Shown here piece after piece: positions 38,417 through 46,447 of a stretch of DNA of 64,000 bases; position 1 is the first letter of the stretch, and each line of letters starts with the position of its first letter. This DNA is from Candidatus Leptofilum gracile (GTDB lineage: Bacteria > Chloroflexota > Anaerolineae > Promineifilales > Promineifilaceae). Below the pieces are notes generated by a model. It worked only from the letters and a program-made list of their open reading frames with translations. It was not told the DNA's origin and ran no database searches. The DNA lies in assembly GCA_016713825.1 (NCBI GenBank), contig JADJOJ010000004.1, positions 1 through 64,000 on the forward strand, read 5' to 3'. Position numbers and translations under genes: made by a program.

Positions 38417-39382
38417 ATGGACCCAATCATCATTTTGCACGCTGGTTTAGCTACCGGAACCATTTTGCTCTTTGCCGCCATTGGCGAGATTTTTGCCGAG
38501 CGCGCTGGGATTCTTAACCTGGGTGTGGAAGGCATGATGCTGCTGGGGGCGATGGCTGGCTTCAGCACGTCTTTAAGCACGGGCAGCCCCTGGGTGGGTT
38601 TAATTGTGGCCATGTTGGCAGGCGGCATCATCAGTCTGGCGCATGGTTTGGTGACCATTCATTTTCAGGCAGATCAGGTGGTGAGTGGCTTGTCGCTTAC
38701 CTTTTTGGGCACAGGTCTTGCCCTGGTGCTGGGTGAGGGCCTCACCGGGCAGAACCCGCCATTGGTGCCCTCTTTTAGCATTCCTTTGCTATCGCAAATC
38801 CCTGTGATTGGGCCAATCTTCTTTTTTGATCACAGCCTGCTGGTGTATGTGGGCTACCTCTTTGCCCCGCTGGCCTGGTATTACATTCACCGTACGCGCC
38901 CCGGCATGCATTTGCGGGCCGTCGGCGAAAAGCCAGAAGCGGCCGATACAATGGGCATTAACGTGTACCGATTGCGTTATATGTACGTGTTTGTGGGGGG
39001 CTGCCTGGCTGGTTTGGCTGGTGCCACCATTAGCTTATCGGTATCCCCTGGCTGGTACAGCACGCAGACGACTTCTGGGCAAGGGTGGATTGCTGTGGGG
39101 CTGGTTATCTTTGCCCAGTGGGACCCGCTGCGGGCGGCGTTGGGCGGTTATCTGTTTGGGGCACTGCGGCGCGGTATTTTGGATTTGCAGGGGCCGGCGA
39201 CGCTGTTTGGCTTCCGCAATCCGCTGTTTGTGAATTCTAACTTTGGCTTCTTTTTGCAGATGATGCCTTTTATTTTGACGATTATTGCTTTGGTGGTTGG
39301 CTCACGTGCGGTGGCGCGCAAGCGGCTGGGGGCCCCGGCTGCGCTGGGCGTGCCCTACATCCGGGGCGAGCGAGGGCTGTAG
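38417..39382 (+). CDS. Nucleoside ABC transporter permease (YufQ-like)
   Basis: A 321-residue second permease of the importer, about eight membrane segments. It has the characteristic EIFAERAGILNLGVEGMMLLGA near the N-terminus, ADQVVSGLSLTFLGTGLA and LRAVGEKPEAADTMGINV. AGGAG precedes ATG 38417. It forms the membrane channel with the YufP-like subunit. It is the last gene of the operon, followed at once by a hairpin. Confidence 0.92.
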   Translation: MDPIIILHAGLATGTILLFAAIGEIFAERAGILNLGVEGMMLLGAMAGFSTSLSTGSPWVGLIVAMLAGGIISLAHGLVTIHFQADQVVSGLSLTFLGTGLALVLGEGLTGQNPPLVPSFSIPLLSQIPVIGPIFFFDHSLLVYVGYLFAPLAWYYIHRTRPGMHLRAVGEKPEAADTMGINVYRLRYMYVFVGGCLAGLAGATISLSVSPGWYSTQTTSGQGWIAVGLVIFAQWDPLRAALGGYLFGALRRGILDLQGPATLFGFRNPLFVNSNFGFFLQMMPFILTIIALVVGSRAVARKRLGAPAALGVPYIRGERGL

Positions 39383-39405
39383 GGCAATTTTTAAAAATTG
39401 TCCTA
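39380..39405. terminator. Bidirectional terminator hairpin
   Basis: TAGGGCAATTTTT followed by AAAAATTGTCCTA: a near-perfect 13-bp palindrome with A/T tracts, between the converging permease and Nudix genes. It can terminate both. Confidence 0.7.
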
Positions 39406-39915
39406 CGGAGATGTTTTGTAGTACCAGTGGTAAAATTCGGTGCGGGTTAAGCCGGATTGGTCACGCATGGCATACAGTTCGGCGCGGTTAGTGGCACCGG
39501 GCTGGGAGTGGACGTTTTGGCGGCGGGCGGGGGCGCTGCCGGGGCCAGCTAGAAAGTCGGCAATATGTTGGCGGTGCCACCAAAACATATCTTCGGGGAG
39601 TTCATCCAGGGGGAAGAACTGTAAATCTAGCACCTCACCTATTTGAGAGTTTAAGCTGCCGCCTACGATTTTGGCGGCGAATGAGGCGAGATGCCAGTCG
39701 CTCCAGCTGCCAATTTCTGAGTAAAGGGCGATGAGGTGGGTGATTTCGACCTGAAGGCCGGTTTCTTCGTAGGCTTCGCGTACGGCCGTTTCTGCCAACG
39801 ATTCCCCTTCGTCCACCCCGCCACCTGGCAAGGCCCACACTTCGAAATCTTCGCGTTTAACCAGCAGTACTTTGTTGTCTTGGATAATTACGGCCGTTGC
39901 GCCAATGCTAATCAT
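39403..39915 (-). CDS. Nudix hydrolase with C-terminal extension
   Basis: A 170-residue protein with the Nudix box GGGVDEGESLAETAVREAYEETGL at residues ~30-53 (G-x5-E-x7-R-E-U-x-E-E-x-G-U complete). The N-terminal strand ATAVIIQDNKVLLVKRE and the ALPGGG stretch are standard. After the domain (~residue 125) comes a short extension with Arg/Gln-rich and aromatic residues (EFYHWYYK). It cleaves an NDP-X compound; the substrate cannot be told. It stands alone on the minus strand. Confidence 0.87.
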   Translation of the reverse strand: MISIGATAVIIQDNKVLLVKREDFEVWALPGGGVDEGESLAETAVREAYEETGLQVEITHLIALYSEIGSWSDWHLASFAAKIVGGSLNSQIGEVLDLQFFPLDELPEDMFWWHRQHIADFLAGPGSAPARRQNVHSQPGATNRAELYAMRDQSGLTRTEFYHWYYKTSP

Positions 39916-39949
39916 ATTATTTCCGTTTTGAACTTTAATCCTGAAAGTG

Positions 39950-40240
39950 TCAGAGAAGAGAAACTATCTGTTGATGATGGCCTCTATCTTGAATCGTAAC
40001 TCTGGGATAGACATCTCGCATATTTGCCATTTGCCGCCAAGGAATGTTTGGATGTTGTGCCCGCAGCTCATCTGAGAGACGTTTGGTAACTTCCCCCAAA
40101 ATTTCAAGCTGCCTGATAACGGCCGATTGCGTTTTACGATTGTCATTAAAGGAGGCACGATCTATCCCTTCAACAAAGGATTGGATCAATTGGCAGCCTG
40201 CCAATTGATCAAGCAGGTAACTTTCGTCACGGGGCGGCAT
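39950..40240 (-). CDS. HepT-like toxin of a HepT/MntA pair, C-terminus degenerate
   Basis: A 96-residue helical protein of the HEPN/DUF86 type: LLDQLAGCQLIQSFVEGIDR, SAVIRQLEILGEVTKRLSDEL, PWRQMANMRDV. The catalytic RNase motif R-x4-6-H near the end of HepT proteins is not intact: after MRDV the frame gives YPRVTI, and a shifted frame gives LSQSYDS, where LxHxY is expected. Either a frameshift or a decayed gene is present. It overlaps the MntA gene by 14 bp, the usual arrangement with the antitoxin gene first. Confidence 0.6.
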   Translation of the reverse strand: MPPRDESYLLDQLAGCQLIQSFVEGIDRASFNDNRKTQSAVIRQLEILGEVTKRLSDELRAQHPNIPWRQMANMRDVYPRVTIQDRGHHQQIVSLL

Positions 40241-40544
40241 ACATCACTCTGGCAGAGTCAATAATTTCTTGGCGGCGAATATGATTTTGGCTACGTTCGA
40301 TTCCTTTTCGACTGACTAAATCGACTTCCCGCCCAAAGAGTTTCTTCAGCTCATCTTGCATATCGACATGGCCAAATAAGGTCCATTGGGCCTCTGGTTT
40401 AAACGTGACTAAAATGTCAATATCGCTATTTGGATGGAAATCTTCGCGTACGGCCGAACTAAAAAGTGCAAATTCCTGTATTCGCCACTTTTGACAGAAA
40501 GCGGCAATTTCAGATGCTGAAACGTCCAGTTGCAACTTGTTCAT
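40227..40544 (-). CDS. MntA-like nucleotidyltransferase antitoxin
   Basis: A 105-residue minimal nucleotidyltransferase. The active-site motif reads FSSAVREDFHPNSDIDILV: the usual GS is SS here, while the D-x-D metal pair (SDIDI) is intact, with a third Asp in EVDLVSRKG. MntA-type enzymes AMPylate the HepT partner and so block it. It is immediately upstream of hepT, and its start lies 4 bp after the ParB stop, so it may share the parAB transcript. Confidence 0.72.
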   Translation of the reverse strand: MNKLQLDVSASEIAAFCQKWRIQEFALFSSAVREDFHPNSDIDILVTFKPEAQWTLFGHVDMQDELKKLFGREVDLVSRKGIERSQNHIRRQEIIDSARVMYAAP

Positions 40545-40548
40545 GGGC

Positions 40549-41412
40549 TTACTCTTCGCCGATGATGGCGTCGTAGACGGCTTGCAGCTCCTCGTCGGAG
40601 TAGTAGTGGATGATGACGCGCCCTTGGCCCTTGCCGCTGCTTTCGATGTTGACCTTGGTGCCGAGGGAGTTCTGAAACTGGGATTGCAGCGCTTCTAGCT
40701 CAACGGGCAGGCCCGGACGCACCTTTTTTGCTTTGGGCTTTTTGGCGGCCAGCAGGGTGGTGACGCGGGCTTCTACCTGGCGCACGCTGAGGTTGAACTT
40801 GATGATGTCGTTCATGACGTTGGTTTGCATGGTGGCGTTGGGCAGGGGGAGTAAGGCTCGGCCATGTGCGCCGCTGATACGGCCGTCTGCCACCGCTTGC
40901 TGAATATTTTCTGGTAATTCCAGCAGGCGAATCAGGTTGGTGATGGTGGAGCGCCCTTTGCCCATGCGTTGGGCAATTTGCTCGTGGGTAAAGCCAAAAT
41001 CTTCGGCCAACTGCTGGTAGGCGTAGGCTTCTTCTAGCGGATTGAGGTCGGCGCGCTGCACGTTTTCGATGATGGCCAGCTCTAGCATTTCTTGCGGCGT
41101 GGCTTCTTTGATGACCACGGGCACTTCTTGCATGCCCGCCAGCTGGCAGGCGCGCCAGCGGCGCTCCCCGGCGATGAGCGTGTAGCCGCCGTCTGCCTGG
41201 GTAACGATCAGCGGCTGAATGAGGCCATGCTCTTTGATGGAGTTGGCCAGCTCTTGCAGCTTTTGCGCATCCATGACGGTGCGCGGCTGGTGCGGGTTGG
41301 GGGAGACGGCCGTTACGGGCACCATCTTCACGCCCCCTTCCTCGGCAGATGCCTGATGATCGCTGGGGATGAGCGCCCCCAGCCCGCGCCCTAGGCCACG
41401 TTTTTTGGTCAT
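40549..41412 (-). CDS. parB: Chromosome-partitioning protein ParB
   Basis: A 287-residue ParB/Spo0J. It starts with the short RGLGRGLGALIP tail, then the CTPase/ParB-N domain with NPHQPRT, GERRWRACQLAG and ENVQRADLNPLEEA. An HTH follows (EQIAQRMGKGRSTITNLIRLL), then a C-terminal dimerisation domain with SGKGQGRVIIHYYSDEEL. It binds parS and spreads along DNA as a CTP-dependent clamp. It overlaps ParA by 4 bp. I find no intact parS (GTTTCACGTGAAAC core) in the window, only half-site words in the family A foldbacks. Confidence 0.95.
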   Translation of the reverse strand: MTKKRGLGRGLGALIPSDHQASAEEGGVKMVPVTAVSPNPHQPRTVMDAQKLQELANSIKEHGLIQPLIVTQADGGYTLIAGERRWRACQLAGMQEVPVVIKEATPQEMLELAIIENVQRADLNPLEEAYAYQQLAEDFGFTHEQIAQRMGKGRSTITNLIRLLELPENIQQAVADGRISGAHGRALLPLPNATMQTNVMNDIIKFNLSVRQVEARVTTLLAAKKPKAKKVRPGLPVELEALQSQFQNSLGTKVNIESSGKGQGRVIIHYYSDEELQAVYDAIIGEE

Positions 41413-42209
41413 GCTGCCACCCCCGCTGCTGCTGATTTGGCTGTCAAATCTCCCTTCACCAGTTCGGCAGCGAGCACTTTGTAGGCTACTGCCCCAGGTG
41501 AGTTGGGCGCGTACAGGTTGATCGGTTGGCCAAAGCTGGGCGCTTCGCTCAGGCGCACGTTGCGCGGCACGATGGTGCGGAACACCTTGCCGGGGAAGAA
41601 GCGGCGCACCTCTTCTACCACCTGGCGGCTGAGGTTGGTGCGGCTGTCGTACATGGTCATGATGAGGCCGCGAATTGCCAGGTTGGGGTTAAGGTATTTT
41701 TGCACCAGCTCGATGGTTTGGGTGAGTTGGGTAAGCCCTTCTAGCGCCAAGTATTCGCACTGGACGGGGATGATGATGCCGTCTTTGGCCGCGGTTAGCG
41801 CATTGACCGTGAGCATAGACAGGCTGGGCGGGCAGTCGATGAGAATGTAGTCGTAACGGCCGTCTATGGCGTTGAGCACATTGCGCAGCCGGTATTCGCG
41901 GCCAATGGCGTTGACTAACTCTACCTCGGCACCGGCCAGCGTGGGATGCGAGGGCAGGATATCCAGCTTGTACTCTTTATGCTGAATGAGGATGTTGTCG
42001 AGAGCGGCCGTTTCTAGCAACAGGTCATATGTCGAGCGTTCCAGTGCGTATTTGTCGTAGCCCAGGCCGGAGGTGGCATTGGCCTGGGGGTCCATGTCTA
42101 CCATCAGCACGCGCCGTCCGCTGGAGGCGAGAAAAGCACACAGGTTGATCACACTGGTGGTTTTGCCTACGCCCCCTTTTTGATTGGCAACTGCGTAAAT
42201 TTTTGTCAT
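41409..42209 (-). CDS. parA: Chromosome-partitioning ATPase ParA (Soj)
   Basis: A 266-residue deviant-Walker ATPase. The P-loop is KGGVGKTTSVINL (with the signature Lys before GGVGKTT), followed by MVDMDPQANATSGLGYD, YILIDCPPSLSMLTVNAL and ECEYLALEGLTQL-like context (VQCEYLALEGLTQL). It forms nucleoid-bound gradients that move ParB-parS complexes. ATG 42209 is followed on the minus strand by ParB with an ATGA overlap. Preceded by a foldback repeat. Confidence 0.95.
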   Translation of the reverse strand: MTKIYAVANQKGGVGKTTSVINLCAFLASSGRRVLMVDMDPQANATSGLGYDKYALERSTYDLLLETAALDNILIQHKEYKLDILPSHPTLAGAEVELVNAIGREYRLRNVLNAIDGRYDYILIDCPPSLSMLTVNALTAAKDGIIIPVQCEYLALEGLTQLTQTIELVQKYLNPNLAIRGLIMTMYDSRTNLSRQVVEEVRRFFPGKVFRTIVPRNVRLSEAPSFGQPINLYAPNSPGAVAYKVLAAELVKGDLTAKSAAAGVAA

Positions 42210-42212
42210 GAA

Positions 42213-42290
42213 TCAATTACCCAATTACCCAATTACCAATTACCCAATTACAAACGTTGTAATTAAGTAATTTGGTAATCAAGTAATTTT
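42213..42290. repeat. Foldback of iterated CCAATTACC / GGTAATTG words
   Basis: One arm repeats ATTACCCAATTACC; after an ACGTT centre the other arm has GTAATTAAGTAATTTGGTAAT. It occupies the gap between parA and the upstream sugar kinase gene. Related to 27211-27251. Confidence 0.75.
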
Positions 42291-43106
42291 TTGTGTCATT
42301 TTTCGAATAAGTTCAATTTTGGCGTCGAGGCCAATTTGGGTGACCGAGTGGGCGGCCACAAAATTTGCAAATTCGGCGGCTTGCCACGGGTTACGGCCGT
42401 TCCCTGCATACTGGGTTAAAAATGCGGCGGCAAAAATATCACCGGCACCGGTGGGTTCTACTTGGGCGACAACAGGTGCCGGAATTTGGCGTGCGTCGCT
42501 GCCCGCAAAAACGGTGCAGCCGCGCACGCTTTCTGTCATGATCAGCAGGTTTGCCAGCTGACGGTAGTGGGGCAGCATCTCGTCGTTGAGCAAATCTTCT
42601 TCGCTCACAATGACCACATCGGCCAGCGGTAAAAATTGCGCTGCTTCGGGCCATTCGCGGGCATAGACACGGCCGTCTTCTGTCCAGCGGCGCAGCCAAC
42701 CCTGCGGCGTCAGCCCGATGATGCTGTTGGGAAACTGGTTCATAAAGGCCGGGTCTACCTCATTGGTGAGCGGGCCAAGGTGCACCACTGTGGGCTGCTG
42801 CCAGGCGGGCGGTAAATGTTGGGGGCAAATGTTGTTGGCGACGGTGTAAAGCATTTGGGTACGGCCGTTTGCCCCGTAAATATTTTCAAAGGTGCTGGTA
42901 TGGTCGGCCGGAATTACCTCTACGGCCAGCGCTGCCAGCTGGGATAGCCCTTCGTAGTCTGGTTGGCAGCTGGTGAGAACGGCCGTTTGGTAACCCAATG
43001 CCTGCGCCACACGCCCCGAGTAGGAAACCGTACCGCCCACTAAATTGCCCGTTGGGGTAATGTCCCGCGTAATGTGCCCAATGACCAGATAATCAATATT
43101 TTTCAC
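42279..43106 (-). CDS. PfkB-family sugar/nucleoside kinase
   Basis: A 275-residue ribokinase-fold protein, somewhat short for the family. It begins YLVIGHITRDITPTG, has GGTVSYSGRVAQALGYQTAVLT, and ends with the catalytic signature EPTGAGDIFAAAFLTQY (GAGD with the catalytic Asp). Members with this compact form include inositol, ribose and pseudouridine kinases. It is on the same strand as parA, 69 bp away, across a foldback repeat. No neighbouring catabolic gene narrows the substrate. Confidence 0.82.
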   Translation of the reverse strand: MKNIDYLVIGHITRDITPTGNLVGGTVSYSGRVAQALGYQTAVLTSCQPDYEGLSQLAALAVEVIPADHTSTFENIYGANGRTQMLYTVANNICPQHLPPAWQQPTVVHLGPLTNEVDPAFMNQFPNSIIGLTPQGWLRRWTEDGRVYAREWPEAAQFLPLADVVIVSEEDLLNDEMLPHYRQLANLLIMTESVRGCTVFAGSDARQIPAPVVAQVEPTGAGDIFAAAFLTQYAGNGRNPWQAAEFANFVAAHSVTQIGLDAKIELIRKMTQKIT

Positions 43107-43385
43107 GAGTGCGATTCTAACATAGCGTGCAATGATGGGCGAGTGCCGGGCAAGGCAAAAGCGGCCAGCCTGCGGCAGTTTGGGGGGGGGCGTGCGCCAA
43201 AGCGTAATCTCAGAATTAAATTCGGAACTTCCTCGGTAAGGTTCTCACGCATGTGCGGCTGCCAGCTGGTATGCTGACAGTTGCATGCAGCAAGTATTGT
43301 TTTCCAGGCTCTTGTGGACTTCATGAAGAGGGACAACCCTGGGCGCGCCTGACACCGGAGCCTCCAAACCAGTGGAGGTATCGGA
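43107..43385 (+). other. Leader region of the small-peptide gene
   Basis: No supported gene. It contains a run of eight G (43181-43188), inverted short words near 43250-43300 (GCATGTGC, GTATGC, TTGCATGCAG) and GTGGAGG at 43374-43380 just before the start at 43386. Confidence 0.4.
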
Positions 43386-43514
43386 ATGTCTTTCAAAACA
43401 AAGTTGGTTCATCTGGCAGTGGCAGCGGGGTTGATGTTTGTCTTTTTTGTCGCCCCAACAGTGCCCGCAACAAACGGTGATTGCTCTGTTCCCACGGCTA
43501 CCTGTAGTGGCTAA
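43386..43514 (+). CDS. Small predicted secreted peptide (42 residues)
   Basis: ATG 43386 follows GTGGAGG at a workable distance. The 42-residue product has a Lys-containing start (MSFKTKLVHL), a hydrophobic core of about 17 residues (AVAAGLMFVFFVAP), a signal-peptidase-like AxA region (TVPATN), and a short tail with two cysteines (DCSVPTATC). After cleavage about 13 residues would be released. Such architecture fits a secreted signalling peptide, a tiny toxin or a leaderless fragment. It converges with the TPR gene of the STAND cluster. No homology is recognised. Confidence 0.45.
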   Translation: MSFKTKLVHLAVAAGLMFVFFVAPTVPATNGDCSVPTATCSG

Positions 43515-43553
43515 CATCTAGCCTGTTTTATAAGGAGCATGTGCTGAGCAGCT

Positions 43554-44780
43554 TTATTCCTCAAACGAATCGAGTGAATCGAGATGGTCAGCACATGTTT
43601 TTCTGGCTTTAGAAAAATCTTGGGTAAGTTTAATGGCCCAGGGATGGTTAGGGTAGTTGGCTAATAAAATGAGGGCTTCCGTGTAGGTGGTTACGGCCGT
43701 TTCCCACTCCTCCTCTGCCTGGTAAGCTTCTGCGATGGTACCAACCGTATTGGCCATTTCTAACTGATTGTTCGCTTGATGCCAGATGGTTCTGGCTTTA
43801 TACAAATTGAGAATAGCTTGTTGTGGTTCCCCTAATGCCAGCTGCGAATTGCCCAAATTATGCAGCAGCGATCCGCGTATAGAATACCAGCCTACTTTTT
43901 CCCCCAACTCGCTTTCTAGCCGGTTTGCCCCTTCACGAAAAATAGCAACCGCTTTCTCAAAATCCCCATTTGTATGATAGACAATCCCCAAACCAATTCT
44001 GGCTCTAAGTTCATCCACAATGTTAGACAAATTGCCCAAGGCCGCCAGAGAACTCTCATAACATTTTTGGGCTTCCACCAATTTGCGTTGCCCAAAATAA
44101 AACGAGCCCAAATTCAGGTAGCTACGTGCCATATGGGTGTAATCTTTCAGGTTGTCCCAAAGCGACAAAGCATCCCAAAAATATTTTTCAGCCATTGGCA
44201 GATCTTTCAGGTCCATAAAGGTGCGGCCTAACGAATCGTAGGCGGCAGCCAGCGTTTTTGAAGGGGGGCCGGCCAGATAAGCCAACGCCTGAAGCCCGTG
44301 GTTTTTGGCTGTTAAATGGTCTTCTTGCCCGATGTAGGTGTTCATAAACCGGTGGTGGATTAACCCTAAAACGGTTTCTAACTGATGTTTTTCAGCAATC
44401 TGCAGAGCCCTATTCAAGCAGCGCAGCGAATCATCAAAATTGCGGTTAAGATGGTGCATGTGGCCTAAATTTGCGTAGAGGTAAACTTGCGTCGCAACGG
44501 GCAACGCCAGGTCTAGGGCCGTTTCTGAGATATAAATGCATTCTGCCCAGTACCCCCAACGCTCAAAAATAGGGAATAAATCTAGAAAAAGCTGGACGGC
44601 TTCCACGTGAAGATGAGGATAGCGGAAGCTCTCCTCAATGCTTTTTAAGATGGCGGCATGTTTCGGCTTTAACTTGTCAGCTTGTTCTGGCGTGGTGAAC
44701 AGCTGATTTTTATAGCTGGTTAAGCCTCTGTTGATGGCTTGGGCAAAAACCGCATTAATATCAAAGGTCATTGTTGTCAT
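43554..44780 (-). CDS. TPR-repeat protein coupled to the STAND ATPase
   Basis: About 408 residues (405 from the ATG at 44771). At least six TPRs span residues ~100-395, for example VYLYANLGHMHHLNRNFDD, AAAYDSLGRTFMDLKDLPM, ARSYLNLGSFYFGQRKLVE and GSLLHNLGNSQLALGEPQQ. No HTH or enzyme motif is present. The start codons (44780 or 44771) lie inside the last codons of the NB-ARC gene, so synthesis is coupled. In AfsR/MalT-type regulators NB-ARC and TPR parts are one polypeptide; here they look split into two genes. The TPR part would sense a ligand or partner protein. Confidence 0.75.
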   Translation of the reverse strand: MTTMTFDINAVFAQAINRGLTSYKNQLFTTPEQADKLKPKHAAILKSIEESFRYPHLHVEAVQLFLDLFPIFERWGYWAECIYISETALDLALPVATQVYLYANLGHMHHLNRNFDDSLRCLNRALQIAEKHQLETVLGLIHHRFMNTYIGQEDHLTAKNHGLQALAYLAGPPSKTLAAAYDSLGRTFMDLKDLPMAEKYFWDALSLWDNLKDYTHMARSYLNLGSFYFGQRKLVEAQKCYESSLAALGNLSNIVDELRARIGLGIVYHTNGDFEKAVAIFREGANRLESELGEKVGWYSIRGSLLHNLGNSQLALGEPQQAILNLYKARTIWHQANNQLEMANTVGTIAEAYQAEEEWETAVTTYTEALILLANYPNHPWAIKLTQDFSKARKTCADHLDSLDSFEE

Positions 44781-46212
44781 CTTCACTGGCAGCTGTTTGG
44801 CCATCATCGCCATCGAGCAGCGAACGGAGGAAAAGCTCTGTGAGCCGGTGAATGCCATAGCTGCGATCCCACAAAGTATTGCTTCTCACTTCTAGCAGCG
44901 AACGGCCGATCAGTTCGTTAATGGCTGGCCACAGTTTGGTATCGGGCAACCCGCTAAACTGGGCAATTTGCTCGGGGTCCATGCCGCCTTCGGTAGACAC
45001 AATCATGATGGCCAGGATTGTTTTGGCATCATCGCTCAGGCTAAGCCAGGTTTCGTGCAAGATATGCTTGTAAATGTCGTTGCCGTTGTCTAACGGCCGT
45101 TGCGCCAAAGCAACCAGCAGCGATTTTAGCGGACGGTGCAGCGCCAGGTTTACCAGGTGCTTTAAGCTGAACGGATTACCGCCGACCAGTTGGTAAATAG
45201 GTAGCAGTTCTGCGTCGCTGGCCTGCACGGCTACCGTAAACCCAATCTCGCCCGCGTAATGGCGAATGAGCGCCAGGCTGTGCTCTGGCGTTAATTCTGG
45301 CAAACTGATCGATCGTGAGCCGGAGTGCGGGGCTGGTTGGGTGCGTGAGGTGAGCAAAATGCGGCTGGGCTTGGCCAATGTCACCAATTCCGAAATTAAA
45401 TAGGCCGTATCTGCTTCTAGCTCCAGATCGTCGATGATTATTAGATATGGCTGGCTTTTTAGCAGCTGATGCAGCTGTTTGAGCCGTTCTTCTAACGGTG
45501 TTTGGTTAGACAGCCCAGGCAGCATTTTGCGGCACATCTGGGTAATGAGCTTGTCAAACATTTGCTGCGGGGTGGTGGGTGGATACGGCCGTTTGTCTTG
45601 CGCTATATCATGAACCGCTAGCCAAATCACATCGTGATATTGAAGTTGCTCAATGACCCGCCGTACCGTGTAATTGGCCAACGCCGTTTTGCCAATACCC
45701 CCAATCCCAGCCAGGGTCACTACCCAGGGCGCCCCTTCAGACGTCAGGTGCGCAAAAAGATTGTCAGAGAGCTGGTCGATGCCAAAAAGCTCGGTGTATC
45801 GTTTGGCTTCTAGCTTGCTTTTTTGTTCCGCAACCCGAGCAATTCGCGCCTCGCGTTCCATTTTCCAAATAATCTTGGCGAGTTCCTTGAAGGCATCTTT
45901 TTGTTTGTGTTTAACCTGGTCAACCGTCAGGCCCATTTCTTGAACCAGTTCGGCGGTCTGAATATTGTCGCGAAATCGCCGGGACAATATCTGTTCGCCT
46001 TCTGGCTGATGGGTACGCATTTGCGTAAGCCCTTCATCTAAAACGGCATTGACAGCGAGTCGCATTGAGAGCATGGTTTGGCTTTGTTGCCGCGTTTGCA
46101 CCAAGACCAGCCGGGTCAACTCCGTGCTGGCTGGCTCTTCCACCAGATGGTACTGTTTTAAAGCTTGTTGTACATCTTTGATAAGCTGGTTGGGAAAATT
46201 TGTTTTTGTCAT
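44761..46212 (-). CDS. STAND (NB-ARC) ATPase with N-terminal HTH
   Basis: A 483-residue protein. The N-terminal part (about residues 60-120) has a sigma-4-like helix-turn-helix (LSRRFRDNIQTAELVQEMG, TVDQVKHKQKDAFKEL). The NB-ARC ATPase follows: P-loop GIGGIGKTALANY (about 170), Walker B YLIIIDDLEL, and the sensor ILLTSRTQPAP. A GNPFSLKHL (GxP-like) motif and a winged-helix domain end it. Start ATG 46212 is chosen because upstream codons look non-coding. STAND proteins switch from ADP-bound monomers to ATP-bound oligomers on ligand binding and serve as transcription activators or antiviral sensors. The HTH favours a regulator. Confidence 0.8.
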   Translation of the reverse strand: MTKTNFPNQLIKDVQQALKQYHLVEEPASTELTRLVLVQTRQQSQTMLSMRLAVNAVLDEGLTQMRTHQPEGEQILSRRFRDNIQTAELVQEMGLTVDQVKHKQKDAFKELAKIIWKMEREARIARVAEQKSKLEAKRYTELFGIDQLSDNLFAHLTSEGAPWVVTLAGIGGIGKTALANYTVRRVIEQLQYHDVIWLAVHDIAQDKRPYPPTTPQQMFDKLITQMCRKMLPGLSNQTPLEERLKQLHQLLKSQPYLIIIDDLELEADTAYLISELVTLAKPSRILLTSRTQPAPHSGSRSISLPELTPEHSLALIRHYAGEIGFTVAVQASDAELLPIYQLVGGNPFSLKHLVNLALHRPLKSLLVALAQRPLDNGNDIYKHILHETWLSLSDDAKTILAIMIVSTEGGMDPEQIAQFSGLPDTKLWPAINELIGRSLLEVRSNTLWDRSYGIHRLTELFLRSLLDGDDGQTAASEDDNNDL

Positions 46213-46220
46213 ACAGGTCC

Positions 46221-46230
46221 TGTAGCTACA
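46221..46230. promoter_or_regulatory. Palindrome TGTAGCTACA upstream of the STAND gene
   Basis: A perfect 10-bp palindrome 9 bp upstream of the NB-ARC start codon on the minus strand, in the 235-bp divergent region. Possible operator; no direct evidence. Confidence 0.25.
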
Positions 46231-46393
46231 GAAATTAAATTGGGGTGTATTTTGATTGTTTTGGCTCCAAATTGCCCGAATTTGCACGAATAGACGCATT
46301 TTGCAGAAACTGGCTCGTATTCGTCTTCTTTTTTTATTAATTTGAGTTCCTGTTTTGCTAAAGTGAATGCGGCGTACCAGGATGGGGAATTGC

Positions 46394-46426
46394 GCAAGGT
46401 GGCAGGCACTTTGCTTGCCATCTTGC
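46394..46426 (+). promoter_or_regulatory. Long hairpin in the 5' leader of the DJ-1/PfpI-like gene
   Basis: GCAAGGTGGCAGGCA and TGCTTGCCATCTTGC form a continuous 15-bp RNA stem (two G-U pairs) closed by a 3-base loop, ending 21 bases before the start codon at 46448. No U-tract follows, so it is more likely a translation or stability control element than a terminator. Confidence 0.5.
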
Positions 46427-46447
46427 CATTTTAGGGGATTGATAATC

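Noticed and set aside
40549..42209. Intact parS near parAB
   Set aside because: No GTTTCACGTGAAAC core seen; only half-site words in the family A foldbacks.
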